This document shows positions 47,301-54,366 of a stretch of 64,000 bases of DNA, piece by piece. How positions within the stretch are numbered: position 1 is the stretch's first letter; every line of letters begins with the position of its first letter. Source of the DNA: Kitasatospora sp. NBC_01287 (lineage in GTDB: Bacteria > Actinomycetota > Actinomycetes > Streptomycetales > Streptomycetaceae); the NCBI RefSeq assembly GCF_026340565.1, contig NZ_JAPEPB010000001.1, positions 6,794,001 to 6,858,000 on the forward strand, given 5' to 3'. The notes below the pieces were generated by a model, which was given only the letters and a program-made list of their open reading frames with translations, ran no database searches and had not been told where the DNA came from. A program made the position numbers and the translations under genes.

Positions 47301-48413
47301 CTCGGCGAGACGGTGCTGGTGGAAGCCTCCGAGCTGGCGGAGGTCAGCCACGGCTGGGGCGACGACCGCTGCCTGGCCGCCCTTGTTGGCGCCCTCGCCG
47401 GCTGCGGCGAGTTCGGCGACGCCGAACGGATCACCGACGCGATCACCGCCCCGCGCGAGCGCGGCTGGGCCGTGGCAGCCACCGCGGTGCGGCGGGCCGC
47501 GACCGACCGACCGCGCGCGGTCGCCCTGCTGGAGGCGGTGGGATACCCGAGTGCGGACCCCGGCGTGCCCGCCTTCGCGGACCCTGGTGCGGCGGGCGAG
47601 GTGCTGGCGCGCCTGGGGTTCACCGAACAGGCCAGGGCCCTCGCCGAGCAGCGGCAGCAAGCCGAGTTGCCGATCGCCGCCGCCCTCCACGAGGCCCGGG
47701 CGACGGCCGAGGCACGAGCCCTGGCCGATCGATGGCAGCGGCGCCTGGCGGACAAGAGCCTCGACGAGCGCCACAACATCGTCCACCTTCGCCTCCACCT
47801 CAATCTGCAACTCATCGCGGACCTCGGGACGGTGCTGCCCGACCGGCTTCCGGACTGGCTCGACACCCTGTCGCTGCTGGCTCCGGGCCCGCGCGAGCAA
47901 CACCTGCACGAGCGGGACACCTTGGCGCTGCTCGGCCTGCTGCTCCGCGAGCGTGATGCCGGCTGGTCACACCAGCTCTTCAGCGCCTCGTCGAACGCGA
48001 CGCCGCTCGAACTCCTGGCACCCGACCAGATCGCGATCTGCGCCATCGTCTACGACGCCTACCCCGAGCCCACACTCTTCGAGGAGGCGGTTGACGCCCT
48101 CCTGCACGACGGCGCCGGCCTCAGCGCGGTCGCGACCCGCCTCGCCGCCCTGCCCGCCCCAGCCCTGCGCACGCCCCTCGACCCGGAGGCCGGCCAACTC
48201 GCCATCGCCCTCGCCTGCGCGGCGATCGCCACCCCGCCCCCCGCCCCCACCCCCGCCCGCCTCGCCCGCGCCCACACCCTCCTCGCCGCCGCCCTGCGCA
48301 CCGACGGCTGGCGCCACGCCCTCCCCGCCCTCGCCGAACTGGCCCCGGACGCGGTCCGGGCAGTGCGGGACGTCGTCCTCGCGCAGCTGGAGCCGGGCGG
48401 GCCTGGCCGCTGA
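44325..48413 (+). CDS. Trypsin-like protease fused to STAND-type NTPase and helical repeats
   Basis: This is a 1362-residue protein. Residues 1-220 form a trypsin-like serine protease with His34 (LTAAHVV), Asp86 (AGVDVAVL) and Ser177 (WDGMSGAAV), so the triad is intact. A P-loop NTPase follows: Walker A GPPWAGKTT at 283-291 and Walker B LLLVVDGLDED ending near 378, with a winged-helix-like part to about 560. The remaining 800 residues are Ala/Leu-rich helical repeats, TPR-like. Sensor repeats on a STAND switch driving a protease fit predicted bacterial conflict/death systems. Gly-Ala repeats at 41-50 and a duplicated APVSY at 100-109 are local oddities. Confidence 0.88.
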   Translation: MTGLRVERVAEVIAGGRRGSGYLVGPGVVLTAAHVVAGVVAGAGAGAGAGVAAAAGAAGVRVRFDADRPGERQFEAEVVFAHAGVDVAVLRFEDAGDRVAPVSYAPVSYGRVGEHDAVLYCSAAGFPRFKLRDDADGQGKYRDLEHVRALCSPLSNRREGTLDLRVPVPGSVWDGMSGAAVFSGGHLIGVVSEHHSGDGPGRLAASRVDRWAERLAPDELATLTALLGAGLTRLPDVVRPAAPPGLRALLHDLTPEHLDDRDAELADLAAFCAGTEPYRRLQGPPWAGKTTLAAWFALHPPPGVVPVCFFVTSRQAGQADSAAFTEQLVRQLAAVAGVEPAPHATPAGRDQERRQLLHDAAAATDGVLLLVVDGLDEDRSSQGSIAASLPERLPANVRVLVTSRPNPGIPQDVPGSHPLRDCPVTSLTATAAARGLEHNARYELTRALDGDSLDREILGLLAAARGALNLADLRELTGREGFLVRARLDGPFGRILRARDGGYLYAHDTLFTAALDAFGPDLDPYRDRLHAWADRYRALGWPSGTPRYLLLTYPPMTIAAGDRTRATALAVDLARHTRLRAVLGSDAPVLAELDQVRALLGDEPAGLAALAAAGDLLARRNSFVPPELPGVLARLGQVHRAEGLARTLPPGLPRAEALTGVAEALATVDPSRTAALVAEAGLVLDTPRGDPWTPSDEEHAQELTTRRAVALATAGLAVEAIALADTLQDAIPELDFGASGDFDDAEVVDVEYRMNDEARMALLAVAEALAPGDRQLAARLLARVREPDDWPYPAEFAPRPAIDYLAALARTAAAVDPEQGARAAAELVAAAESRLAPGAPVTAAATASVQLRDQLPDLARRLARAVWADGRVLTSGGLREHGCLFIEALAGSGLVAEAGEVARRLRKAAYSWLTSSQIGAAYCAAGRPDLANDPFHLPWPETVRYLAGRCEADGLAVAERWIEQLAPGRARLRAHAALTEVAVERDRDAAERLGETVLVEASELAEVSHGWGDDRCLAALVGALAGCGEFGDAERITDAITAPRERGWAVAATAVRRAATDRPRAVALLEAVGYPSADPGVPAFADPGAAGEVLARLGFTEQARALAEQRQQAELPIAAALHEARATAEARALADRWQRRLADKSLDERHNIVHLRLHLNLQLIADLGTVLPDRLPDWLDTLSLLAPGPREQHLHERDTLALLGLLLRERDAGWSHQLFSASSNATPLELLAPDQIAICAIVYDAYPEPTLFEEAVDALLHDGAGLSAVATRLAALPAPALRTPLDPEAGQLAIALACAAIATPPPAPTPARLARAHTLLAAALRTDGWRHALPALAELAPDAVRAVRDVVLAQLEPGGPGR

Positions 48414-48447
48414 CGCGGCTGTGTGACGAGCCGCCACCAGGATCGTT

Positions 48448-48486
48448 GACCGTGCCACCGGACGACTCCTCCGGTGGCGCGGTCAC
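48448..48486. terminator. Bidirectional terminator between convergent genes
   Basis: A 16-bp stem (48448-48463 with 48471-48486, one G-U pair) with a 7-nt loop lies between the STAND gene and the ADP-ribosylglycohydrolase gene and overlaps the latter's stop codon. Confidence 0.7.
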
Positions 48487-49424
48487 AGGGTGGCGGGCGA
48501 GGCGAGTCGGTCCGCGAGGTCGAGGAGCTCCGGCAGCCGCAGGACCCGGCCGCTGTGGCCGGGGAGCGGGACGTGCAGGGGCTCGGTCCAGTGGGCGGGG
48601 ACGGCGGAGAGGCCATAAATCGCGCCGGCGAGGCCACCCGTGACGGCGGCAACGGTGTCGGTGTCACCACCGAGGTCGATGGCGGCACGTACGGCCGCCT
48701 CGTAGCCGCTGGTGGTGCGCACGGCCCAGACTGCGGAGCCCAGGCAGGGCCAGACGGCACCGTTGAACTCGGTGGCATCCTCCGGGCGCCAGCCGGGCGC
48801 GAGGACGCGGACGTAGCGCTCGCGCTGGTGCGGGTCGACGAGGGTGAGGATCTCCGGGAGGGCGGCCAGCGGATCGTCGCCGACCAAGGCGAGGCGGACC
48901 AGCTCGTGGAAGATCGCGGTGCCCTCCCAGGCGGCGGCGTCGCCATGGGTCAGGGCGGCGATCCGGCGGGCGGCGGCCATCGTCACCTCGCGTCCGCCGG
49001 GGGCGAAGTACACGGCCGAGGTCGCGGCCCGCATCAGCGAACCGTTCCCGGCGGCGCGCAGGTTGACCTGGAAGTGCCCGGCCGCGGCCTGGTCCCACGG
49101 CATGCCGTTGGTCAGCACGTCCTCGGTCTGCAGCCCGATGTCCTTGGGTTCGGCCGCAGCCCAGCGCTGGAACCGGGCGAAGATGTCCGGCAGGTTCAGC
49201 CCGCGATGCTCCAGCAGGGACTCGGCGACCATGACGGCCATCTGCGTGTCGTCGGTGGCCTCACCGGCCTCCCAGCCGCCGCCCCCACACATCTCGCCAC
49301 CTGATGTGGAAAGGGGGAAGCGGGCTGAGAACACTCCGGGCGCGCCGAACTCGAACGGGGCACCCAGTGCGTCCCCTACCGCTGAACCGACCACCGCTCC
49401 GGCCGCACACTGCTCGCTCACCAT
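48483..49424 (-). CDS. ADP-ribosylglycohydrolase family protein
   Basis: This is a 313-residue protein. Metal-binding motifs of the family are present: GSAVGDALGAPFEF, GEATDDTQMAVMVAESLLEH and IDLGGDTDTVAAVTGGLAGA. Such enzymes remove ADP-ribose from proteins, DNA or metabolites with two Mg2+ ions. No ADP-ribosyltransferase gene is seen nearby. It converges on the protease-STAND gene; a link is possible but not shown. Confidence 0.9.
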   Translation of the reverse strand: MVSEQCAAGAVVGSAVGDALGAPFEFGAPGVFSARFPLSTSGGEMCGGGGWEAGEATDDTQMAVMVAESLLEHRGLNLPDIFARFQRWAAAEPKDIGLQTEDVLTNGMPWDQAAAGHFQVNLRAAGNGSLMRAATSAVYFAPGGREVTMAAARRIAALTHGDAAAWEGTAIFHELVRLALVGDDPLAALPEILTLVDPHQRERYVRVLAPGWRPEDATEFNGAVWPCLGSAVWAVRTTSGYEAAVRAAIDLGGDTDTVAAVTGGLAGAIYGLSAVPAHWTEPLHVPLPGHSGRVLRLPELLDLADRLASPATL

Positions 49425-49518
49425 GGCGTCAGGCTAGCGGGATGCACCATCAGCGGGCCGCCGAGTTGTCGTCGCTTGGGGACCCTGTACATGGAGACCC
49501 CTGCGGAGACGGCCGGGT

Positions 49519-49611
49519 ATACGATCACGTTCGACTCGCTTCGATCGCGCCGAGGCGTGGCAGGCGTTCGTGGCCGGCGTGCGGGCGGGGGAGTTCGCGG
49601 GCGGTCGCTGA
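49519..49611 (+). pseudogene. DUF397 C-terminal remnant
   Basis: The plus frame ending at the TGA at 49609-49611 encodes RAEAWQAFVAGVRAGEFAGG, the end of a DUF397 protein. The start fragment (METPAETAGYTITFDS at 49490) is in another frame, so the gene is broken. No XRE partner is adjacent. Confidence 0.55.
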
Positions 49612-49666
49612 GGCCGGACGTCGTGGGTGGCGGCAGCGCTGCGGTGCGGGCTGTCGCCGCGCGCGC

Positions 49667-49905
49667 TCACGGTCGTCGCGTGAAGACGGCGAGGTCGCGG
49701 TTGAAGGCGGCGACCAGGTGGCCCGAGTCGGTGAGCGCCAGGGCCGCGCAGGGAGAGGGCAGGTGGAGGACGGCGGTGCAGGTGCGGCCGGCCAGGTCCC
49801 ACACGCGCAGTGATCCGTCGAATCCGGCGGTGACGGCGGTGGGACGGCCGTCGAGGACGCCGCAGGCCACCGCGCCTACGCCACTGGTGTGACCACGGAG
49901 CTCAC
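49667..49905 (-). pseudogene. WD40-repeat protein remnant (C-terminus only)
   Basis: The minus strand reads GELRGHTSGVGAVACGVLDG and then TAVTAGFDGSLRVWDLAGRT, followed by LALTDSGHLVAAFNRDLAVF and a stop at 49667. These are one and a half WD40 blades with the typical GH...WD spacing. No N-terminal blades or start are found upstream, so I read it as the tail of a deleted WD40 gene. Confidence 0.65.
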
Positions 49906-49992
49906 CGAGTCGGCGTCCCGGGGCGGTCCCAGGCGGGCTCGTTCTTGTGGTGGGCGACGGCCGTGGCGATCAGGAACCGGCGCGGTGGCGCC

Positions 49993-50761
49993 TCAAGCAT
50001 CGGCCGGGCTGTCGGCTGGGCCATCGGCCAGGTCACCGTTCAGGCCCCGCGCGATGGCGGCGCCGGTGAGCCGGTCAGTGAGGTAGGCGGTGGCGTCGTG
50101 CGCGTGGCTGCCGTTGTGGACCAGCGCGGATGCGACCCGCTCGCCGAAGGCAGGGCGCAGGTCCTTCACCAGCGCCACCACGTCGCCCGCGTCCGCCACG
50201 TTCGTCCACGCCGCCACACCCGGCCAGCCGCCGGGCTTCGGCTCCAGCCGATCGAAGATCATCGGGATGCCGAGCGGCGAGCCCAGCGTCACCAGCGCCC
50301 GCACCCCGTGCCCCGGCAGCGCGCAGAGCGCCTCGTAGGCGACCACCGAACCGAGCGAGTGCCCCACCACCACCCGGGTTTCCTAAGAACCGCGACCCCG
50401 ACAGCGCCCGCAGCGCCGCCTGCGCCGAACGCGGCGCCCGCGCCAACGTCTCGGCGCCCGGCGGCGCCACTCGCTCGTCCACCTCGGCGGCGGCCTGCCA
50501 CCAGGCCAGCAGCAGGTCCCGCTCAAGGCCCTCGGTCACGTCGGCAGCGGTGTGGCGCGCGTCGCCGGCCGCGAGTAGGGCACCCGGCGGACGGAACAGG
50601 TCGCCGTAGAAGCCCATCGCGAACGCCGCCGCGCCCCCGGCCGGCTCGGGCCCGCCTGCCCGGCGCAGGCCGTCCAGCAGTGCCGGGCGCCAGCGTTCCA
50701 GCAGGCTCTGCTCACCGAGCAGTTGCTGTCCGATCCCGTGCACCGCCACCACCTGCGCCAT
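49993..50761 (-). pseudogene. Alpha/beta hydrolase gene with internal deletion and frameshift
   Basis: The 5' half begins at the ATG at 50761 (MAQVVAVHGIGQQLLGEQS) after GGAGGG and runs to SGSRFLGN near 50395. The 3' half continues in another frame from RVVVGHSLGSVVAYEALCAL (nucleophile elbow GHSLG, about 50375) to a stop at 49993. The two halves belong to one hydrolase, with a missing middle (I estimate some 40-50 residues) and a frame change at 50375-50395. The enzyme should be inactive unless the break is an assembly error. Confidence 0.7.
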
Positions 50762-50887
50762 GACGTGCATCCCTCCCCGCGCCTCGCACCCCGAGCCCGT
50801 CGGGCCAACGAATCTGTACGGCCGCGCGCGCCGCGATCGCTGCCGGTCGGCGGAATCCTGCGCGGGTGGAGGAGTTGGAGACGGGCG

Positions 50888-51670
50888 TCAGTACTTGGGG
50901 CCGATGTGCTGGTCCATCAGGGCGATGGAGGCGCGGCGGGCGATGGAGATGTTGACGGCTCCGTTGGTGCGGCGGGCGGCTTTCCACTCGACGCCGACGG
51001 AGTCGAGGGTGTTGGTGAAGATGCCGATGATGTCGGTGGACTTGTTCGTGAAGAAGTACCGGGGATACTCGTGCCGCCGGACGACCCCGTTGACTGTACG
51101 TGTGGCCCAGTTGACGATGCGGCAGCCGTCGGAGTGGATCAGGCCGCGCAGCAGGCCCCAGGGGTGGGCGTTGACTATGTCCTGCTGCCAGGGTTCGAGG
51201 ATGATCGGCCGCTCGAATTTCTTGCCAGGGCCGTGTTGAGGGAAGAGGCAGGTGAGGTGCTGCGAGTAGACCTTGACGTCCTTGCAGCCAGTGCGGCGGA
51301 CCCGGCAGGGGGTGTTGGTCGGAAGGACGTCGCGCATGGCTTGCTCGACCGAATCCATGACGCCGGGCCACTTGTTGTCGCAGGTGATGGCGAGATTGTG
51401 CGTCCGGTGCTGCTTCGGGTGGACGATGTGGCCGTCTCCCAGATAGAGCCCCAGGAGGTAGGAGTATGCGGGGGCATTGAGCTCGTCGCCGTAGCAGTGG
51501 GGACAGATCGACCGCTTGCGGCCCGGAAGCTCACCCCGCTCCGCCCGGTCGTAGTGCTTCCAGGCGCCGACCGTTCCTCTGGGCACCGCGAGCATCCGCG
51601 CGACTTCGACGTTGGACTTTCCGGCGCGAAGGAGAAGAAGCGCCTGGCTGCGGACTGAACGGGTCGTCAT
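50888..51670 (-). CDS. HTH protein with LAGLIDADG-like motifs
   Basis: This is a 260-residue protein. The first 60 residues hold a helix-turn-helix (VEVARMLAVPRGTVGAWKHY) and a small zinc-finger-like CPHCYGDE. Two copies of a LAGLIDADG-type helix follow: SYLLGLYLGDGHI near 70 and GLLRGLIHSDGCRI near 175, each with the acidic residue used by homing endonucleases. It starts 118 bp from a tRNA-Leu gene, and TCATC-GT-GATGA (51727-51738) lies in its upstream region. It may be a domesticated homing endonuclease now acting as a regulator, or an active one; both are inferences. Confidence 0.78.
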   Translation of the reverse strand: MTTRSVRSQALLLLRAGKSNVEVARMLAVPRGTVGAWKHYDRAERGELPGRKRSICPHCYGDELNAPAYSYLLGLYLGDGHIVHPKQHRTHNLAITCDNKWPGVMDSVEQAMRDVLPTNTPCRVRRTGCKDVKVYSQHLTCLFPQHGPGKKFERPIILEPWQQDIVNAHPWGLLRGLIHSDGCRIVNWATRTVNGVVRRHEYPRYFFTNKSTDIIGIFTNTLDSVGVEWKAARRTNGAVNISIARRASIALMDQHIGPKY

Positions 51671-51784
51671 GGCCGCCAGGTTGCGCCTGGCGGTAGGGAA
51701 ACGGTATGCCCGAGGTCAGAAATCACTCATCGTGATGAATTGCTGATCTCCGGAAATAAACCAGAAATCAAAGGTGAAACTAGG

Positions 51785-51867
51785 TGCCGGGTGTGGGATT
51801 CGAACCCACACGCCCTTTCGAGCAATCGCTTTTGAGGCGATCATGTCTGCCCTTCCATCAACCCGGC
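51785..51867 (-). tRNA. tRNA-Leu (anticodon CAA)
   Basis: On the minus strand the acceptor arms GCCGGGT and ACCCGGC pair. The anticodon stem is ATCGC/GCGAT with loop CTCAAAA, giving anticodon CAA (reads UUG). A long variable arm, typical of tRNA-Leu, and a TGTGGG-TTCGAAT-CCCACA T-arm follow. The CCA end is not encoded. 83 nt with the discriminator A. Confidence 0.93.
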
Positions 51868-51958
51868 TAGGTTGCGCTCGTGAAGGATACCCTGTGGGCG
51901 GTCTTCGGCGCAGCTAGGTACCCTCGTGCATGCACCCCCCGCCGGAACGAGGAGTCCC

Positions 51959-52615
51959 GTGAGCACCGCCGACGAGCAGCCCCAGGCGCTTGAGACCGAC
52001 TCGCCCCAGATCACCCGGATTGTCATCGCCGAGGACGAGGCCCTGATCCGGCTCGACCTCAAGGAGATGCTGGAGGAGGAGGGCTACACCGTCGTCGGCG
52101 AGGCCGGGGACGGGGAGACCGCGGTGCGGCTGGTCGAGGAGCTCAAGCCGGACCTGGCGATCCTGGACGTCAAGATGCCGATCCTGGACGGCCTCTCGGC
52201 GGCCGAGCGGATCCACGAGGCGCACCTGGCCCCGGTGCTGATGCTGACGGCGTTCTCGCAGCGCGAGTTGGTGGACCGGGCGCGCGATGCCGGGGCGATG
52301 GCGTACATCGTGAAGCCGTTCTCCAAGAGCGACCTGGTGCCCGCGATCGAGATGGCGGTCTCGCGCTACACCGAGATGCGCGCGCTCGAAGGGGAGATCG
52401 CGGACCTGACCCTGCGCCTGGAGACCCGCAAGCTGGTGGACCGGGCGAAGAGCGTGCTGCAGACGAAGTTCGGGCTGAACGAGCCGGCCGCCTTCCGGTG
52501 GATCCAGAAGACCTCGATGGACCGGCGGATGACGATGGCCGCCGTCGCCGAGGCCGTGATCGAGGAGGGCGAGGCGCAGGACCGCAAGAAGGCCGCGCCC
52601 GGCGCCGAGGCCTGA
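51959..52615 (+). CDS. ANTAR-domain response regulator
   Basis: This is a 218-residue protein. The receiver domain (about 20-140) has IVIAEDEALIRLDLKEML, the phospho-acceptor Asp in LAILDVKMPILDG and the Lys in YIVKPFSKSDL. The C-terminal ANTAR domain (about 150-205) has RAKSVLQTKFGLNEPAAFRW and RRMTMAAVAEAVIE. It resembles mycobacterial PdtaR; ANTAR proteins bind paired RNA hairpins and prevent termination. The GTG at 51959 follows CGAGGAGT. No kinase gene is adjacent. Confidence 0.93.
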   Translation: MSTADEQPQALETDSPQITRIVIAEDEALIRLDLKEMLEEEGYTVVGEAGDGETAVRLVEELKPDLAILDVKMPILDGLSAAERIHEAHLAPVLMLTAFSQRELVDRARDAGAMAYIVKPFSKSDLVPAIEMAVSRYTEMRALEGEIADLTLRLETRKLVDRAKSVLQTKFGLNEPAAFRWIQKTSMDRRMTMAAVAEAVIEEGEAQDRKKAAPGAEA

Positions 52616-52624
52616 GTGACGCGG

Positions 52625-52672
52625 CGCGCCGGGCGCTGAGCGGCGGGGGTCCGGTGCTCAGCGCCCGGCGCG
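52625..52672. terminator. Bidirectional terminator between response regulator and livF
   Basis: A perfect 16-bp GC stem (52625-52640 with 52657-52672) with a 16-nt loop fills the convergent gap and can serve both strands. Confidence 0.75.
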
Positions 52673-52688
52673 GGCGAGTTCGGCGGTC

Positions 52689-53408
52689 TCAATCCTCGCC
52701 GAGGTACGACTTGCGCACCGACTCGTCGCGCAGCAGCTCCGCGCCGGTGCCTTCCAGCACGATCCGCCCGGTCTGCATCACGTAGCCGCGATCGCTCAGC
52801 GACAGCGCGGCCTGGGCGTTCTGCTCGACCAGCAGGATCGTGGTGCCGCCGCTCTTCAGCTCGACGATGGTCGCCATGATCTTCTGCATCATGATCGGGG
52901 AGAGGCCCATGCTGGGCTCGTCGAGCATCAGCAGCTTGGGGCGCGACATCAGCGCCCTGCCCATCGCGAGCATCTGCTGCTCACCGCCCGAGAGGGTGCC
53001 GGCGGCCTGCTTGCGCCGCTCGCCGAGGATCGGGAAGAGGGTGTAGGCCCGCTCGACGTCCTCGGTGATGCCGGGCTGGTCCTTGCGCAGGAAGGCGCCG
53101 AGGAGCAGGTTCTCCTCGATGGTCATCCGGGGGAAGATGTGCCGGCCCTCGGGGGAGTGGGCCAGGCCCAGCGCGACGATCTTGTGCGCGGGGACGGTCT
53201 CCAGCCGCTGCCCGTCGAAGGTGATGCTGCCGGCGGTGGGGCGCAGCAGGCCCGACAGGGTGCGCAGGGTGGTGGTCTTGCCGGCGCCGTTGGTGCCGAT
53301 GAGGGTGGTGACCTCGCCGGCGGCGACGCTGAAGCTGATGCCCTTGACGGCTTCGATCTTGCCGTAGGCGACCCGGAGGTCCTGGACATCCAGGAGGGCG
53401 TTGCTCAT
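52689..53408 (-). CDS. livF: Branched-chain amino-acid ABC transporter ATPase LivF
   Basis: This is a 239-residue ATPase. Walker A is GTNGAGKTTT, the signature is LSGGEQQMLAMGRALMSRP, and Walker B is LLMLDEPSMGLSP. The end LRDESVRKSYLGED is typical of LivF. It overlaps livG by 4 bp and ends the liv operon. Confidence 0.94.
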   Translation of the reverse strand: MSNALLDVQDLRVAYGKIEAVKGISFSVAAGEVTTLIGTNGAGKTTTLRTLSGLLRPTAGSITFDGQRLETVPAHKIVALGLAHSPEGRHIFPRMTIEENLLLGAFLRKDQPGITEDVERAYTLFPILGERRKQAAGTLSGGEQQMLAMGRALMSRPKLLMLDEPSMGLSPIMMQKIMATIVELKSGGTTILLVEQNAQAALSLSDRGYVMQTGRIVLEGTGAELLRDESVRKSYLGED

Positions 53409-54364
53409 TCGTCGTTCTCCGTTGCGGCGGCGGTGGCGGTGCTCTCCGGGTCGGTGCTCTCCGGGTCGGTGCTCTCCTGGTCGGTGTTCACCTGGTCGGT
53501 GTTCACCGGGTCGGCGGGCGCGGGGACCTTGGGCGCGGGGTCCTTGGTCATGACCGGGGCAGGCGCGGGCGCGGTCTCCAGCGGTTCCGTCTCCAGCGGT
53601 TCGCCCAGGTACGCGGTGATGACGCGCTCGTCGCTCTGGACCGTCTCCCGGTCGCCCTCCACGATCTTCTGGCCCTGGACCAGCACGGCGGTGCGGTCGC
53701 AGAGGTTGAAGATGAAGCGCATGTCGTGCTCGATGACCAGGATCGCGATGCCCCGGTCGCGGATGGCGAAGACCAGCTCCTCGGCGGCCCGGGTCTCCTG
53801 CGGGTTCATCCCGGCGGTGGGTTCGTCGAGCAGCAGCAGGCCGGGTTCGCTGGCCAGGGCGCGGGCGATCTCCAGTTTGCGCTGCTCGCCGTAGGGGAGG
53901 TTGCGGGCCAGGTGCTCGGCCTTGTCGGCCAGGCCGGTGAATTCGAGCAGGGCCATCGCCTTCTCCCTGCTGTCGGCCTCGGCGCGCCGGTAGCCGGGGC
54001 CGCGCAGCAGGGCGGAGATGAGGCCCACCTTGGTGCGGCTGTGCCGGCCGACCAGGACGTTCTCCAGGACGGTCATGTTGGCGAAGAGCCGGATGTTCTG
54101 GAAGGTGCGGGCGATGCCGGCCTGGGTGACCAGGTGGGGCTTGGGCGGCAGCACCTTCTGGCGGTAGGTGACGGTGCCCTCGGTGGGCACGTAGAGCCCG
54201 GTGAGGCAGTTGAAGAAGGTGGTCTTGCCGGCGCCGTTGGGGCCGATCAGGCCGATGATCTCGCCTTCGCTGACCGTGAGGTCGACGTTGTTGACGGCGG
54301 TGAGGCCGCCGAAGCGCATGGTGACACCGCGTACGTCCAGGAGCGGCGTTGCTGTTGAGGTCAT
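53405..54364 (-). CDS. livG: Branched-chain amino-acid ABC transporter ATPase LivG
   Basis: This is a 319-residue ATPase. The catalytic part (1-260) has GPNGAGKTTFFNCLTG, LPYGEQRKLEIARALAS and LLLDEPTAGMNPQE. Residues after ITAYLGEP form an extra tail of about 65 residues rich in Pro, Thr, Glu and Asp, partly encoded by five 15-bp tandem repeats. Ordinary LivG ends near ITAYLG, so the tail is unusual. Start ATG at 54364, 2 bp after livM. Confidence 0.93.
   Translation of the reverse strand: MTSTATPLLDVRGVTMRFGGLTAVNNVDLTVSEGEIIGLIGPNGAGKTTFFNCLTGLYVPTEGTVTYRQKVLPPKPHLVTQAGIARTFQNIRLFANMTVLENVLVGRHSRTKVGLISALLRGPGYRRAEADSREKAMALLEFTGLADKAEHLARNLPYGEQRKLEIARALASEPGLLLLDEPTAGMNPQETRAAEELVFAIRDRGIAILVIEHDMRFIFNLCDRTAVLVQGQKIVEGDRETVQSDERVITAYLGEPLETEPLETAPAPAPVMTKDPAPKVPAPADPVNTDQVNTDQESTDPESTDPESTATAAATENDE
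53438..53512. repeat. Five 15-bp tandem repeats coding the LivG tail
   Basis: Units of type GGTGCTCTCCGGGTC repeat five times without gap (53438, 53453, 53468, 53483, 53498), in frame, and encode pentapeptides of the pattern DPEST, DQEST, DQVNT and DPVNT. Confidence 0.88.
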
Positions 54365-54366
54365 GG

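Noticed and set aside
53438..53512. Possible CRISPR or transposon repeat near livF/livG
   Set aside because: The 15-bp units are in frame, gapless and inside the livG coding sequence.
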